DNA from: an uncultured Spirochaetaceae bacterium
GTDB lineage: Bacteria > Spirochaetota > Spirochaetia > Sphaerochaetales > Sphaerochaetaceae
Direction of reading: 5' to 3'
Assembly: GCA_944389065.1 (NCBI GenBank)
Contig: CALXKZ010000007.1
Location: 62,001 to 126,000, forward strand
Length of the DNA stretch: 64,000 nt
In this document: piece after piece, positions 49,865 to 59,982 of the stretch
Numbering within the stretch: position 1 is the first letter of the stretch
Layout: the number at the start of each line of letters is the position of its first letter
The notes under the pieces: model-generated
Database searches by the model: none
Told to the model about the DNA's origin: nothing
Seen by the model: only the letters and a program-made list of their open reading frames with translations
Made by a program: the position numbers and the translations under genes

Positions 49865-51487
49865 ATGGCAAAACAGCTTCAGTTCAATGAAGAGGCCAGG
49901 AAGTCGCTTGTCAATGGAGTTGAGAAGATTTCCAAGGCTGTTATGACTACACTCGGACCTAAGGGAAGGCTTGTCCTTCTCGATAAGAAATACGGGGCAC
50001 CGACAGTAACAAAGGATGGTGTATCCGTAGCACGTGAGATTGAGCTTGAGGATCCGTTTGAGAATATGGGTGCCCAGCTTTTAAAGGAAGTTGCTGCAAA
50101 GACCAATGATGTTGCTGGTGACGGAACCACAACAGCTACTGTTCTTGCATGGTCCATCACAAAGGAAGGCATGAAGAGTGTCGCAGCTGGTGTCAATCCG
50201 ATGGGGATAAAGAGAGGAATCGATAAGGCTGTCCAGGATGCTGTGGAGTGCATCAAGAAGGAAGCCAAGATGATCCAGGACAAGGAAGAGATTGCCCAGG
50301 TCGCATCTATCTCCGCAAATAATGACAGGACAATCGGTGATGAGATCGCAAATGCAATGGATAAGGTCGGCAAGGATGGTGTCATCACAGTCGAGGAGTC
50401 CAAGACAATCGAGACCACAGTTGATTTCGTTGAAGGTATGCAGTTTGACCGCGGATATCTTTCCGCATATTTCTGCAATAACAGAGACACTATGACAGCT
50501 GTTCTCGATAATCCTTACATCCTTATCTACGACAAGAAGATTTCTTCCATGAAGGATCTTCTTCCGCTGCTTGAGAAGGTTGCTCAGTCCGGTAAGCCGC
50601 TTCTTATCATTGCAGAGGATGTTGATGGCGAGGCTCTTGCAACGCTCGTTCTCAATGCTGTCCGTGGAACACTCAGCGTAGTTGCTGTCAAGGCTCCTGG
50701 CTTTGGTGACAGACGTAAGGCCATGCTTGAGGATATCGCAATCCTTACAGGCGGCCAGGTCATCACAGAAGAGCTTGGAATGAAGCTTGAGAATGCTGAC
50801 ATCTCAATGCTTGGCAGAGCGAAGAATGTCAAGGTTGAGAAGGAGAATACGACGATTATCAGCGGAGCAGGTTCTGCTGATGCTATCCGCGACAGGATTG
50901 CACAGATCAAGATGCAGATTGAGGATTGCACATCCGACTATGACAGGGAGAAGCTTCAGGAGAGGCTTGCTAAGCTTGCTGGCGGTGTCGCAGTTGTCAA
51001 TGTAGGTGCAGCAACAGAAGTTGAGCTCAAGGAGAAGAAGCACAGAGTCGAGGATGCTCTTTCAGCTACTCGTGCTGCTATTGAAGAGGGTGTTATCCCC
51101 GGCGGCGGTGTTGCACTCGTGCAGGCTGTCAAGGAACTTTCCGCAAATGATCTTTCAAAGCTTTCCGAAGAAGAGAAGGTCGGATACAGGATTGTCATCC
51201 GCGCTCTTGAGGAGCCTATCAGGCAGATTGCGGAGAATGCAGGTGTCGACGGCTCGATCATTGCTGATAAGTGCAAGAATGAGAAGGCCGGTGTCGGCTT
51301 CGATGCGAATGCTATGAAGTGGGTCAACATGGTAGAGAGCGGTATCATCGATCCTGTAAAGGTCACAAGATCTGCTCTTCAGAATGCTGCATCGATTGCG
51401 TCCCTCATCCTTACGACAGAGTGCGCAGTCACAGACATTCCTGCACCAGAGCCACCAGCTCCGGCAAATCCTGGAATGGGAATGTGA
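49865..51487 (+). CDS. groL: chaperonin GroEL
   Basis: Hsp60 folding chamber subunit, 540 residues. Hallmarks: [43 protein letters not shown] with the ATPase Asp, [20 protein letters not shown], and the C-terminal [10 protein letters not shown]-type [12 protein letters not shown]. The tail ends PANPGMGM with no long GGM repeat. No groES is adjacent and no CIRCE element was found upstream. AAGGAG precedes the ATG. It stands alone between two sugar-acid regions with its own terminator. Confidence 0.98.
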   Translation: MAKQLQFNEEARKSLVNGVEKISKAVMTTLGPKGRLVLLDKKYGAPTVTKDGVSVAREIELEDPFENMGAQLLKEVAAKTNDVAGDGTTTATVLAWSITKEGMKSVAAGVNPMGIKRGIDKAVQDAVECIKKEAKMIQDKEEIAQVASISANNDRTIGDEIANAMDKVGKDGVITVEESKTIETTVDFVEGMQFDRGYLSAYFCNNRDTMTAVLDNPYILIYDKKISSMKDLLPLLEKVAQSGKPLLIIAEDVDGEALATLVLNAVRGTLSVVAVKAPGFGDRRKAMLEDIAILTGGQVITEELGMKLENADISMLGRAKNVKVEKENTTIISGAGSADAIRDRIAQIKMQIEDCTSDYDREKLQERLAKLAGGVAVVNVGAATEVELKEKKHRVEDALSATRAAIEEGVIPGGGVALVQAVKELSANDLSKLSEEEKVGYRIVIRALEEPIRQIAENAGVDGSIIADKCKNEKAGVGFDANAMKWVNMVESGIIDPVKVTRSALQNAASIASLILTTECAVTDIPAPEPPAPANPGMGM

Positions 51488-51506
51488 TATCTGAAGCATA
51501 TCTGAT

Positions 51507-51538
51507 AACGGCAGGGCATTATCGCTCTGCCGTTTTTC
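51507..51538 (+). terminator. terminator of groL
   Basis: AACGGCAG...CTGCCGT hairpin with inner GGC/GCT pairs, then TTTTTCGTTT. Confidence 0.8.
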
Positions 51539-51590
51539 GTTTCATTCTCCGGATCTGGATGCTAAACTCTTAAGCATAGGGAGGAGAAGA

Positions 51591-52919
51591 ATGACCCCGG
51601 TTATTTCCAGAATGGAGATCTTCATGGTCGCTGGCCATGACTCAATGGAACTGAATCTATCCGGAGCCCATGCTCCATATTTTACACGCAATATTGTTAT
51701 CCTGACCGATAGTACCGGTGCAGAGGGCGTAGGAGAGGTCCCCGGCGGACAGAAGATCGCAAAGGCACTGGAGGCTGTGCGGGAGATTGTCATAGGTACT
51801 TCCCTTGCAGATTATAAGCAGATGCTTGGCAAGGTCAGGTCCTGGCTGGATAGAAATATAAGCGATGATGTGCGCGGATTGCAGACATTCGACCAGAGAA
51901 CCGGAGTCCATGTCGTGACAGCAATAGAGGCCCCCTGTCTGGATCTTCTTGGCAAATATCTTGGTGTTCCTGCCGCTGCGCTTATGGGAGATGGGATACA
52001 GCGTAGAAGAGTCCAGTTCCTTTCATACCTGTTCTATATCGGGGATAGAAGGAAGACAGATCTTCCATATATGGATGAATCGGATTCCGATTGTGAATGG
52101 TACCGGCTGAGAAACGAGGAGGCCATGACGGCAGAAGCGGTTCTCAGGCTTGCGCATGCAACACATGATAAATACGGGTTCATAGATTTCAAGCTTAAGG
52201 GCGGGGTGTTCTCTCCCCGGCAGGAGCTTGAGGCTGTGAAGCTCATAAAGAGGGATTTCCCAGAAGCCCGTGTCGATCTTGATCCTAATGGCTGCTGGTC
52301 TCTCAGAGAGGCTCTTGAGGTTGCTCCTGAACTTAGGGATGTTCTTGCTTACTGTGAGGATCCCTGCGGAGCAGAGGGAGGATTCTCTGGCAGAGAGATC
52401 ATGGCCGAGTTCAAGAGATTATCAGGAATGCAGACTGCTACGAATATGGTAGATACCGACTGGAGGCAGATGGCGCACTGCATTGCCTTGAACAGTGTTG
52501 ATATTCCTCTTGCAGATCCGCATTTCTGGACAATGGAAGGTTCTGTCAGGGTAGGACAGCTCTGTGCTGATTTCGGTCTGATGTGGGGTTGCCATTCAAA
52601 CAACCATTTTGATATTTCCCTGGCAATGGTTGTTCAGTGCGCAGCTGCGATCCCCGGCAGGATGAATGGCATAGATACCCATTGGATCTGGCAGGAAGGA
52701 CGAGAACGTCTTACAAAGCAGCCTCTGGAGATACATGATGGCTGTATAGATCTGCCATCAAAGCCTGGACTTGGAATAGAGGCAGACAGAAAGCAGATAG
52801 AGAAAGCCGCGGAGCTATTCAGAGAGAATTGTCTCGGAGCACGTGATGATGCGAAAGGTATGCAGTACCTTATTCCCGGCTGGAAATTCGATAATAAAAG
52901 ACCATGTATGGTGAGGTGA
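51591..52919 (+). CDS. gudD: glucarate dehydratase
   Basis: Enolase-superfamily dehydratase converting D-glucarate (and L-idarate) to 5-keto-4-deoxyglucarate. It aligns with E. coli GudD throughout, and every catalytic residue is present with a constant offset of four: Lys201/Lys203 (FKLKGG), Asp231, Glu256, Asn285, Asp309 and His335 (CHSNNHFD). The end [20 protein letters not shown] is the family tail. Length 442. GGAGGAG precedes the ATG. It is followed four bases later by a paralogue. The aldolase and reductase of the pathway are not in the window. Confidence 0.95.
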   Translation: MTPVISRMEIFMVAGHDSMELNLSGAHAPYFTRNIVILTDSTGAEGVGEVPGGQKIAKALEAVREIVIGTSLADYKQMLGKVRSWLDRNISDDVRGLQTFDQRTGVHVVTAIEAPCLDLLGKYLGVPAAALMGDGIQRRRVQFLSYLFYIGDRRKTDLPYMDESDSDCEWYRLRNEEAMTAEAVLRLAHATHDKYGFIDFKLKGGVFSPRQELEAVKLIKRDFPEARVDLDPNGCWSLREALEVAPELRDVLAYCEDPCGAEGGFSGREIMAEFKRLSGMQTATNMVDTDWRQMAHCIALNSVDIPLADPHFWTMEGSVRVGQLCADFGLMWGCHSNNHFDISLAMVVQCAAAIPGRMNGIDTHWIWQEGRERLTKQPLEIHDGCIDLPSKPGLGIEADRKQIEKAAELFRENCLGARDDAKGMQYLIPGWKFDNKRPCMVR

Positions 52920-52923
52920 TATT

Positions 52924-54270
52924 ATGGCAAAGACCCCTATTATAAGAAAGATGGAAGTAATCCCAGTTGCTGGTTATGATAGCATGCTGATGACTCTCTC
53001 CGGAGCTCATGCACCTGTATTCACAAGGAATCTTGTTGTTCTTACTGATTCTGCCGGCAATGAGGGAATAGGCGAAATCCATGGCGGCGACTATGCTATG
53101 TCGTTTCTGAATGAGCTCATACCGCTTGTGGAGGGCCGGGAAATCGGTATGTATCACCATATTCTGCAGGATATCCATACGATATATGACAAGACCCGCA
53201 CAGGACAGGATGATCTGCAGACTCTGGATCTTGCAAAGCTTAAATTCGTTGTGAAGACCGAATGGGCTCTGGAATGTGCTTTGCTTGATCTGTATGGACA
53301 GTTTCTTGGACTTCCGATGGCAGAGCTTCTGGGGGAAGGGAAAAGACGGGATGAGGTAGAGATCCTTGGTTATCTTTTCTATGTCTCTGACAGGAAGAAG
53401 GCAAAGGGAGCGCCTCTGGAGTATATCGATGAGTCTGCTTCTTCCGATCCCTGGTTCCGGCTCAGAAGAGAGCCGATCCTTACCCCAGAACGCATTGTTG
53501 AGGAAGCATCGGCTGTAAAGGATAAATACGGAGTATCCAATTTCAAGCTCAAGGGCGGGGTTATGAAGGGCTCGGAAGAGGTCGAGGCCCTTAGAGCCAT
53601 AAGGAAGGCTTTCCCTGATGCAAGGATCAATATCGATCCGAATGGCGCATGGCCGCTTAAGGAAGCAATCGAGCTTGGAAAGGAGATGACTGGTCTTGTC
53701 ACATATGTAGAGGATCCCTGCGGCCCTGAGGATGGCTACTCCGGAAGAGAGATAATGAGGGAATTCAAGAATGCTGTGAATCTTCCCGTTGCAACCAATA
53801 TGATAGCGACGAACTGGCGCCAGCTTTACCATACGATAATAGAGTCTGCCTGTGATATCATCCTTGCCGATCCGCATTTCTGGGGATTCGAGGGAACGAT
53901 AAGAATGTCCCAGCTTCTTGAGCCATGGGGGCTGACATGGGGTATCCATTCAAACAATCACTTCGATATCACACTGGCGGCTTATGTCCAGGTTGGAGCT
54001 GCTGCTATTGGGAATATTGCTCCGCTTGATACCCATTGGATATGGCAAGATGGACAGAATCTTCTGCTTGATACTCCTGAAATACGCAATGGGCATATCA
54101 TTCTGCCAGATGGCCCGGGACTCGGAGTGCACCTTAATCGCCAGCGCGTCGAAGAAGCGAACAGGCTCTATTATAGTCTTCCTTCACATGACAGGAACGA
54201 TGCCGAGTATATGCAGTATCTTATTCCCGGATGGACTTACGATTCGAAAAAGCCATGTCTTGTCAGATGA
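52924..54270 (+). CDS. glucarate dehydratase paralogue (GudX-like)
   Basis: Second member of the glucarate dehydratase family, 448 residues. The catalytic set is intact (Lys208/Lys210, Asp238, Glu263, Asn292, Asp316, His342). Surface and loop features ([21 protein letters not shown]) are nearer E. coli GudX, the GudD-related protein that often accompanies GudD. It could epimerise or dehydrate another hexarate such as idarate or galactarate, or form mixed oligomers. The pair forms an operon. The stop lies eight bases from the convergent U32 gene. Confidence 0.9.
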   Translation: MAKTPIIRKMEVIPVAGYDSMLMTLSGAHAPVFTRNLVVLTDSAGNEGIGEIHGGDYAMSFLNELIPLVEGREIGMYHHILQDIHTIYDKTRTGQDDLQTLDLAKLKFVVKTEWALECALLDLYGQFLGLPMAELLGEGKRRDEVEILGYLFYVSDRKKAKGAPLEYIDESASSDPWFRLRREPILTPERIVEEASAVKDKYGVSNFKLKGGVMKGSEEVEALRAIRKAFPDARINIDPNGAWPLKEAIELGKEMTGLVTYVEDPCGPEDGYSGREIMREFKNAVNLPVATNMIATNWRQLYHTIIESACDIILADPHFWGFEGTIRMSQLLEPWGLTWGIHSNNHFDITLAAYVQVGAAAIGNIAPLDTHWIWQDGQNLLLDTPEIRNGHIILPDGPGLGVHLNRQRVEEANRLYYSLPSHDRNDAEYMQYLIPGWTYDSKKPCLVR

Positions 54271-54278
54271 TGCTGCCA

Positions 54279-56324
54279 TTATCGGGGAAGCTCAGAGACG
54301 ATGGTCATGCATTCATGGAATGAAGCCAGGTAATGCCTGCCATTCTGCCAAAGCCTGTATTGTCCGTTTCTGCCAGGGCATGTGCTGCAGTTTTCGCCCA
54401 TTCCATCATGCCTTATGCAGGCTCTTGAAATGAATAGAGGAGGAGTGAAATCTGCGGCAATGGCAGGCCTGAATGGCCATGGTTCCTCATATTCACCCCT
54501 TTCCATCCATAGGTATCCTCCTATGAATGAAGGGGTTTTCTCTTTAAGCAATTCCGCTGCTTCCCTGTTAGGAATATATAGATATATATCTGCAAAGAAT
54601 TCGAATTCGGGATGGGATTGTGCGAATATGATATCTGATATGTTATTCATTCCTATCCGTACATGTTCATGCATCGATGCGTTCTTCAGGACTTCGCTCC
54701 ATAGCTTCTCTTCTTCAAACCGCACAGGGGGCATTGTTATATACGTTATTCCATCATAATCGATGCCTGATGTGCACCATGGAATCCCATTCCTTCCGCA
54801 TATAGCCTTGCGGGGTGGAAGGGGATAGCTTTCAATCCTTTCTGAAATTGATGCTTTATATTCTTTCTTCGGTGCAGGATTCTTTTCCAGCCTGTCAATG
54901 AAATCCCTTCTTATTTCCTTGAGCCTGGATGGATTGACATAGAAAGTTCCCTGCAGATCATCTATCCTTGGAATGAGCTGTATCTCCTTGTCCGAGGATG
55001 AGAAAGCTCGGATCATCGATGTGAGAGGACTCTTTTCAGAGGGAGCTGTATCGATATGATAGAGCGTAGAGGTATTTCCTGCTGTTATCAGAAGCTCATT
55101 TCCGTTTATTGATATTGACGCAGGGATCCGTTCCTTTGCCATCGGCAGGTCGCTGGATGGAATACGGGTATTGCTGCTGCTTTTCGATATCATGTAAAGG
55201 GGCAGTCCTTTGAGGGATTTTGATGCATTATCAAGATGAAGCGTATAGAGATTCATACCGCTGTCTGTTTTCTTCCGTCCTGATATCGATGCGCCGAATC
55301 TGAGTGGTTCGACTAGTCCTGAACCATCAGGGACAAGCAGCATAAGTCCATCCCGGGGCTGGATTGATGCAGATGATTCGACGGTGATCATTCCGCCTCC
55401 GCTTCCGATGCACATGCCTATTTTCTTACCGGAATGCCCTGTATATGGGCCTGTTGTCAGAATATGGTGACCTGGACCAGAGCTTTCCAGGAATCCTGGC
55501 CCATGCTTTCTGCTGAAGGATAATTCTGCATCGCTGCAATCTGGGATGATGCCGCTATCGAGGATGGATCGGTAATATCTTGTCACAGCTTCTGCATATT
55601 CAGGCCCTTTCATCCTGCCTTCCACTTTTAAGCTGTCTATCCCGATATCCCTGAGTTTCATTATGTATCCAGCGCCATTCAGGTCTTCCATCGAGAATGG
55701 GTACAGTTTCCTGCCAGTGCTTTCCTCTGTAAACCATGTACGGCAGATCTGGGCACAGGCCCCTTCATTTGCTGACCTGCCTGTTATTATATGGGAAGCC
55801 ATGCATAGTCCTGAGAATCCATAGCATAAGGCTCCGTGGATGAAGACCTTTAGCTCGATATCCGGACAGGCTTTACGTATTCCCTCTATTTCCTTTATGG
55901 TGAGCTCTCTGGCAAGGACTGCCCTGGAAAAGCCAAGTTCCTGCAGTGCCCTGACACCGGCTTTTGTATGTACTGCAAGCTGTGTTGAACCATGGAGAGA
56001 AAGTGATGGGAAATCCTTGCGTATGATATCCGCAATGCCCAGATCCTGGACTATGATGCCATCACAGCCATACCGGGAGATTTCCCCCAGAAGGTCATAG
56101 ACCCTTGGAAGATCTTTGTCGTCTATTAGCGTATTTATTGTGATATAGATTTTCCTATCCCGATCTTCCGTATATTTCCTTATCTTCCTCAGATCATCAA
56201 CAGAGAAATTCCCTGCACCTTTGCGGGCAGAGAACTCCTTCATCCCGAAGTAGACCGCATCTGCTCCTGCATTGATTGCGATAAGGGCTTCTGTAATAGT
56301 GCCAGCTGGCATTGCGAGTTCCAT
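54279..56324 (-). CDS. U32 family protein (RlhA/YdcP-like, with DUF3656)
   Basis: U32 'peptidase' family protein of 681 residues. Related E. coli proteins hydroxylate tRNA or 23S rRNA (TrhP, RlhA), so RNA modification is likelier than proteolysis. TIM-barrel opening MELAMPAGTITEALIAINAG, ADAVYFGMKEFSAR, and the U32 signature FIHGALCYGFSGLCMASHII with GACAQICR, offering Cys ligands for an Fe-S cluster. The C-terminal part (about 300-640) is a DUF3656-like region; the last 40 residues carry another Cys group (CIRHDGMGENCSTCPG). It is convergent with the gudX-like gene and divergent to pckG. Confidence 0.87.
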   Translation of the reverse strand: MELAMPAGTITEALIAINAGADAVYFGMKEFSARKGAGNFSVDDLRKIRKYTEDRDRKIYITINTLIDDKDLPRVYDLLGEISRYGCDGIIVQDLGIADIIRKDFPSLSLHGSTQLAVHTKAGVRALQELGFSRAVLARELTIKEIEGIRKACPDIELKVFIHGALCYGFSGLCMASHIITGRSANEGACAQICRTWFTEESTGRKLYPFSMEDLNGAGYIMKLRDIGIDSLKVEGRMKGPEYAEAVTRYYRSILDSGIIPDCSDAELSFSRKHGPGFLESSGPGHHILTTGPYTGHSGKKIGMCIGSGGGMITVESSASIQPRDGLMLLVPDGSGLVEPLRFGASISGRKKTDSGMNLYTLHLDNASKSLKGLPLYMISKSSSNTRIPSSDLPMAKERIPASISINGNELLITAGNTSTLYHIDTAPSEKSPLTSMIRAFSSSDKEIQLIPRIDDLQGTFYVNPSRLKEIRRDFIDRLEKNPAPKKEYKASISERIESYPLPPRKAICGRNGIPWCTSGIDYDGITYITMPPVRFEEEKLWSEVLKNASMHEHVRIGMNNISDIIFAQSHPEFEFFADIYLYIPNREAAELLKEKTPSFIGGYLWMERGEYEEPWPFRPAIAADFTPPLFISRACIRHDGMGENCSTCPGRNGQYRLWQNGRHYLASFHECMTIVSELPR

Positions 56325-56437
56325 ATATATCCTCTTTCTATGATTGGCCCGGCCCGGTTGCCAAAATATCAGTTTGCAATTATGCTTTCACTTAGTAAAT
56401 ATACCGCATACAGGCGGATATCATAAAGGAGAAACCG

Positions 56438-58270
56438 ATGACACTTAATGATCTCAAACATCCTAAGCTTGTCCAGTGGGTAAATGAGTTCGCAGCTCTT
56501 ACTACACCGGACAACATCGTTATTGCCGATGGTTCGCAGGAGCAGTATGAGGCTCTTATCGATCTCCAGGTTAAGGAGGGCCTCTGCGTCCGCCTCAACG
56601 AGGAGAAGAAGCCGAATTGCGTGCTTTTCGATTCCGATCCTTCCGACGTTGCACGTGTCGAGAAGAGAACATTCATTGCAGCTGAGACACAGGATGCAGC
56701 TGGTCCTACAAACAACTGGATCGACCCGAAAGAGCTCAAGAAGACAATGACAGACCTCTACAGAGGATGCATGAAGGGCAGAACACTCTATGTTATTCCG
56801 TTCTCAATGGGTCCGCTTGGTTCTCCGATGTCAAAGATCGGTGTTGAGCTTACAGATAGCGCATACGTTGTCTGCAACATGATGATCATGACACGTGTTG
56901 GCGTAAAGGTTCTCGATCTTCTTGGAACAGATGGCTATTTCGTTCCATGTCTCCACTCAGTCGGCAAGCCGCTTGAGAAGGGTGAGACAGATGGCGGCAA
57001 GTGGCCATGCGCACCGATGGAGCACAAGTATATCTCCCAGTTCCCTGAGACAAGAGAGATCTGGTCCTATGGTTCTGGCTATGGTGGAAACGCTCTTCTC
57101 GGAAAGAAGTGCTTTGCTCTCCGCATAGCTTCCGTCCTTGCACGTGATGAAGGCTGGCTTGCTGAGCATATGCTTATTCTCAAGGTCACGAACCCAGAGG
57201 GAAGAAGCAGATACGTAACAGGTGCATTCCCATCAGCTTGCGGAAAGACAAATCTCGCTATGCTCATTCCTACGATCCCAGGCTGGGAAGTCCATACAAT
57301 CGGAGACGATATCGCATGGATGAAGCCAGGAAAGGATGGCAGGCTTTATGCTATCAACCCAGAGGCAGGCTTCTTCGGCGTTGCTCCTGGTACTTCAGCA
57401 AAGTCCAACTACAATGCTCTTATGGCAGCTTCCAAGAACACCATCTTCACGAATGTCGCTCTTACAGAGGACAAGGATATCTGGTGGGAAGGAATCGGAT
57501 ACGATGCTCCTGGAAAGCTCATCGACTGGAATGGCAACGAATGGGTACAGGATAAGGGCAACAAGGAGCAGAAGCCAGCTGCACATCCGAACTCAAGGTT
57601 CACAGCTCCTGCAGCACAGTGCCCATGCATCGCACCAGAGTGGGAAGATCCAGCAGGTGTCCCTATCTCTGCTATCCTCTTCGGCGGCAGAAGGCCTTCG
57701 ACAATTCCTCTCGTGCATATGTCGAGGAACTGGAACCATGGTGTATTCCTTGGCTCGATCGTAGGCTCTGAGGTTACAGCTGCTACGCTTGACGTAAAGG
57801 CTGGTACGATCAGACGTGACCCATTCGCTATGCTTCCATTCTGCGGATACAACATGGGTGACTATTTCCAGCACTGGATTGATGTAGGCAAGGCTGCTCC
57901 TTCTCAGGATGTCCTTCCGAAGATCTTCTATGTCAACTGGTTCCGCAAGGATGCCAATGGCCACTTCATCTGGCCTGGCTATGGTGACAACAGCCGTGTT
58001 CTCAAGTGGATCTTCGAGTGCTGTGATGGCACTGCAAAGACAGTTGATACACCTATCGGAATCATGCCGACAGTTGATGCTATCGACAGACCAGAGGGTG
58101 TTACAGAAGCCGATATGGCAGAGCTTCTCAAGGTTGATGCCGAAGGATGGCTCAAGGAGGTCAATGATATCAGGACCAACCACTATCCGAAGTTCGGCAA
58201 GCACCTTCCGAAGGAACTTGCAGAGATGCTCGATACACTCGAGGCTTCTCTCAAGGCGTACAAGGGCTGA
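56438..58270 (+). CDS. pckG: phosphoenolpyruvate carboxykinase (GTP)
   Basis: Interconverts oxaloacetate and PEP with GTP/GDP; in fermenting anaerobes it often runs toward oxaloacetate. The 610-residue GTP-type enzyme has the signature [13 protein letters not shown] with the P-loop and reactive Cys, GDDIAWM for metal, [13 protein letters not shown], and [12 protein letters not shown]. Codon use is more selective than in neighbours (runs of CTC, AAG, ACA), pointing to high expression. AAGGAG precedes the ATG and a strong terminator follows. Monocistronic. Confidence 0.98.
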   Translation: MTLNDLKHPKLVQWVNEFAALTTPDNIVIADGSQEQYEALIDLQVKEGLCVRLNEEKKPNCVLFDSDPSDVARVEKRTFIAAETQDAAGPTNNWIDPKELKKTMTDLYRGCMKGRTLYVIPFSMGPLGSPMSKIGVELTDSAYVVCNMMIMTRVGVKVLDLLGTDGYFVPCLHSVGKPLEKGETDGGKWPCAPMEHKYISQFPETREIWSYGSGYGGNALLGKKCFALRIASVLARDEGWLAEHMLILKVTNPEGRSRYVTGAFPSACGKTNLAMLIPTIPGWEVHTIGDDIAWMKPGKDGRLYAINPEAGFFGVAPGTSAKSNYNALMAASKNTIFTNVALTEDKDIWWEGIGYDAPGKLIDWNGNEWVQDKGNKEQKPAAHPNSRFTAPAAQCPCIAPEWEDPAGVPISAILFGGRRPSTIPLVHMSRNWNHGVFLGSIVGSEVTAATLDVKAGTIRRDPFAMLPFCGYNMGDYFQHWIDVGKAAPSQDVLPKIFYVNWFRKDANGHFIWPGYGDNSRVLKWIFECCDGTAKTVDTPIGIMPTVDAIDRPEGVTEADMAELLKVDAEGWLKEVNDIRTNHYPKFGKHLPKELAEMLDTLEASLKAYKG

Positions 58271-58291
58271 TAAAACCTACAGAACAAACAG

Positions 58292-58317
58292 AGGGCTCCC
58301 GCGTGGAGCCCTTTGTT
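58292..58317 (+). terminator. terminator of pckG
   Basis: AGGGCTCC-CGCGT-GGAGCCCT hairpin followed by TTGTTATC. Confidence 0.75.
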
Positions 58318-58434
58318 ATCAGCTGATTCCTGTTGTTTCCCGACGGAAGAGATCTGCTGAAATATCAATATCATCATATATGTCTTATATATTTTACTAA
58401 TCATAAATATCATACTGCCGGTGGAAAAACGGGA

Positions 58435-58587
58435 ATGAGGATATCCCGGAATCTTGGGAAGGACGGATCCTTCCACGTCTTCCATATCGAGAATGGTGAA
58501 GCCGGACAGAAAAGGCTGAAGGAGGCTGTCTCTATTGGATGGTCTGCTTTGCTGGGATCTGAATCTTTCACTTGCCTTCTTCTTTAG
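58435..58587 (+). CDS. possible small protein
   Basis: Open frame of 50 codons (MRISRNLGKDGSFHVFHIEN ... ) in the gap between pckG and the convergent permease. Codon choice resembles real genes here, but the ribosome binding site (GGGA) is weak and no family is recognised. It overlaps the last 20 bases of the permease gene. It could equally be the remnant of a longer gene. Confidence 0.25.
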   Translation: MRISRNLGKDGSFHVFHIENGEAGQKRLKEAVSIGWSALLGSESFTCLLL

Positions 58588-59878
58588 GAAGTATCACATT
58601 GAGCAGGATCGCGACTATCGCTGCAATCACCACAGGAGAGGTCGCGAATACAGTTGTTACCCATTCAGGGAACTGAGACAGGGATTCGCTTACCATGCTG
58701 ACTCCCATGCCGAGTGCAGCGGACAGTCCTACGATCGATGTGTTGCGGTAGCTCATAGGTTGCATTGCAACAAGCTTCATGCCTGTCATTGCGATGGAGG
58801 CGAAAACCGAGACAGTAGCTCCTCCTAGAACACATTGGGGTATCGTCGTAAGAAGTGCAGAGAATTTAGGGATCAATCCCGCGGCAAGAAGCATGAATGC
58901 TGTAAGCGCCATTACTTTTCTGTTCACGACTTTTGTCGATGACACGATTCCTACATTCTGCGAGTATGTGGCATTTGGAAGGCCTCCGAATAATGATGAT
59001 AATATATTCGATGCTCCGAATCCGATTATCCCTCCTCTGAGTTCATTGGCCGTTGGTTCCCTGTCCATGCCTCCTATTGTGGTGGCTGACATATCTCCGA
59101 TTGCCTGTACGGCATTGATTGCAAAGAGAATGGAGAATGCCAGAGTTGATGAGAATTCGAATCGTATTCCGAATGGAGCTATCTTCGGCAGTGCGAAGAC
59201 CGAGGCCTCGCTTATTGCTTTCAGGTCCACCATTCCGAAGAATGCGGAGAAGATATAACCTGCTGCCATTCCAAGAAGAATCGATGCAAGCTTCAGCATG
59301 CCTTTCCCGAAGTGATTCAGAATTGTAACGCATGCTAATGTGAATATTGCCACAAGCCAGTTCTGCCATGATCCGAATGCTGGATTCCCGTTTCCGCCTG
59401 CCATATAGCTTATAGCGGTAGGATAGAGGGAAAGACCGATTGTGAAAACGACAGTTCCTGTGATGAGTGGAGGGAAAAGCTTCTGCAGTTTGTTCGCGAA
59501 AAGGCCTATTATGATTGCTACGGCTCCTCCTATCAGCTGGGCCCCGAATATCTCAGCCAGACCATGATTGGTCGCGATATCCTGCATTGTCGCAAGGTAT
59601 GCGAAGCTTACTCCCATGATCACCGGCAGTCTCGCTCCGCAGAATCCTGATATCCCGAAAAGCTGTATCAGGGTTGAGATTGCGGCGCAGACCAGTGATG
59701 ACTGTATGAGCAATATGCGCATGCTGCTATCCAGCCCTGCGGCTGATGAGATGATTATAGCAGGGGTGACGCACCCTACGATCATCGCAACAAGGTGCTG
59801 TACTGCCATTGGGATGGCATATCCTGGAGGTGGCAGTTGGCCATCGCACTCAAAAAGGAGATTCCTTCTGTCAGACAT
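58568..59878 (-). CDS. NCS2-family uracil/xanthine permease
   Basis: Inner-membrane nucleobase:cation symporter of 436 residues with about 12-14 hydrophobic segments. Family features: AIPMAVQHLVAMIVG in the first helix, GARLPVIMGVSFAYLATMQD, AINAVQAIGDMSATT with the conserved Glu-type region, and LPNATYSQNVGIVSSTKVVN, the QN-G motif that marks the xanthine/urate branch more than the uracil branch. Extended -10 TGCTATAAT lies eight bases before the ATG and no ribosome binding site is seen, so the mRNA is probably leaderless. No purine riboswitch is visible. Confidence 0.92.
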   Translation of the reverse strand: MSDRRNLLFECDGQLPPPGYAIPMAVQHLVAMIVGCVTPAIIISSAAGLDSSMRILLIQSSLVCAAISTLIQLFGISGFCGARLPVIMGVSFAYLATMQDIATNHGLAEIFGAQLIGGAVAIIIGLFANKLQKLFPPLITGTVVFTIGLSLYPTAISYMAGGNGNPAFGSWQNWLVAIFTLACVTILNHFGKGMLKLASILLGMAAGYIFSAFFGMVDLKAISEASVFALPKIAPFGIRFEFSSTLAFSILFAINAVQAIGDMSATTIGGMDREPTANELRGGIIGFGASNILSSLFGGLPNATYSQNVGIVSSTKVVNRKVMALTAFMLLAAGLIPKFSALLTTIPQCVLGGATVSVFASIAMTGMKLVAMQPMSYRNTSIVGLSAALGMGVSMVSESLSQFPEWVTTVFATSPVVIAAIVAILLNVILPKEEGK

Positions 59879-59886
59879 AGTAAAGA

Positions 59887-59895
59887 ATTATAGCA
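59887..59895 (-). promoter_or_regulatory. extended -10 promoter of the NCS2 permease
   Basis: TGCTATAAT on the minus strand with no good -35. The start site would fall at or just before the ATG. Confidence 0.6.
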
Positions 59896-59953
59896 TGGCT
59901 CCATATGCGACCTGCAGACATACAATAATATTTCGCCAATCGTATTATTCACG

Positions 59954-59962
59954 TGATACAAT
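59954..59962 (+). promoter_or_regulatory. candidate extended -10 promoter of the ABC sugar importer
   Basis: TGATACAAT, 20 bases before the start codon; the -35 region is poor (CGCCAA-like). Confidence 0.45.
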
Positions 59963-59982
59963 TATTGAAAAGGAGAAAAAAT

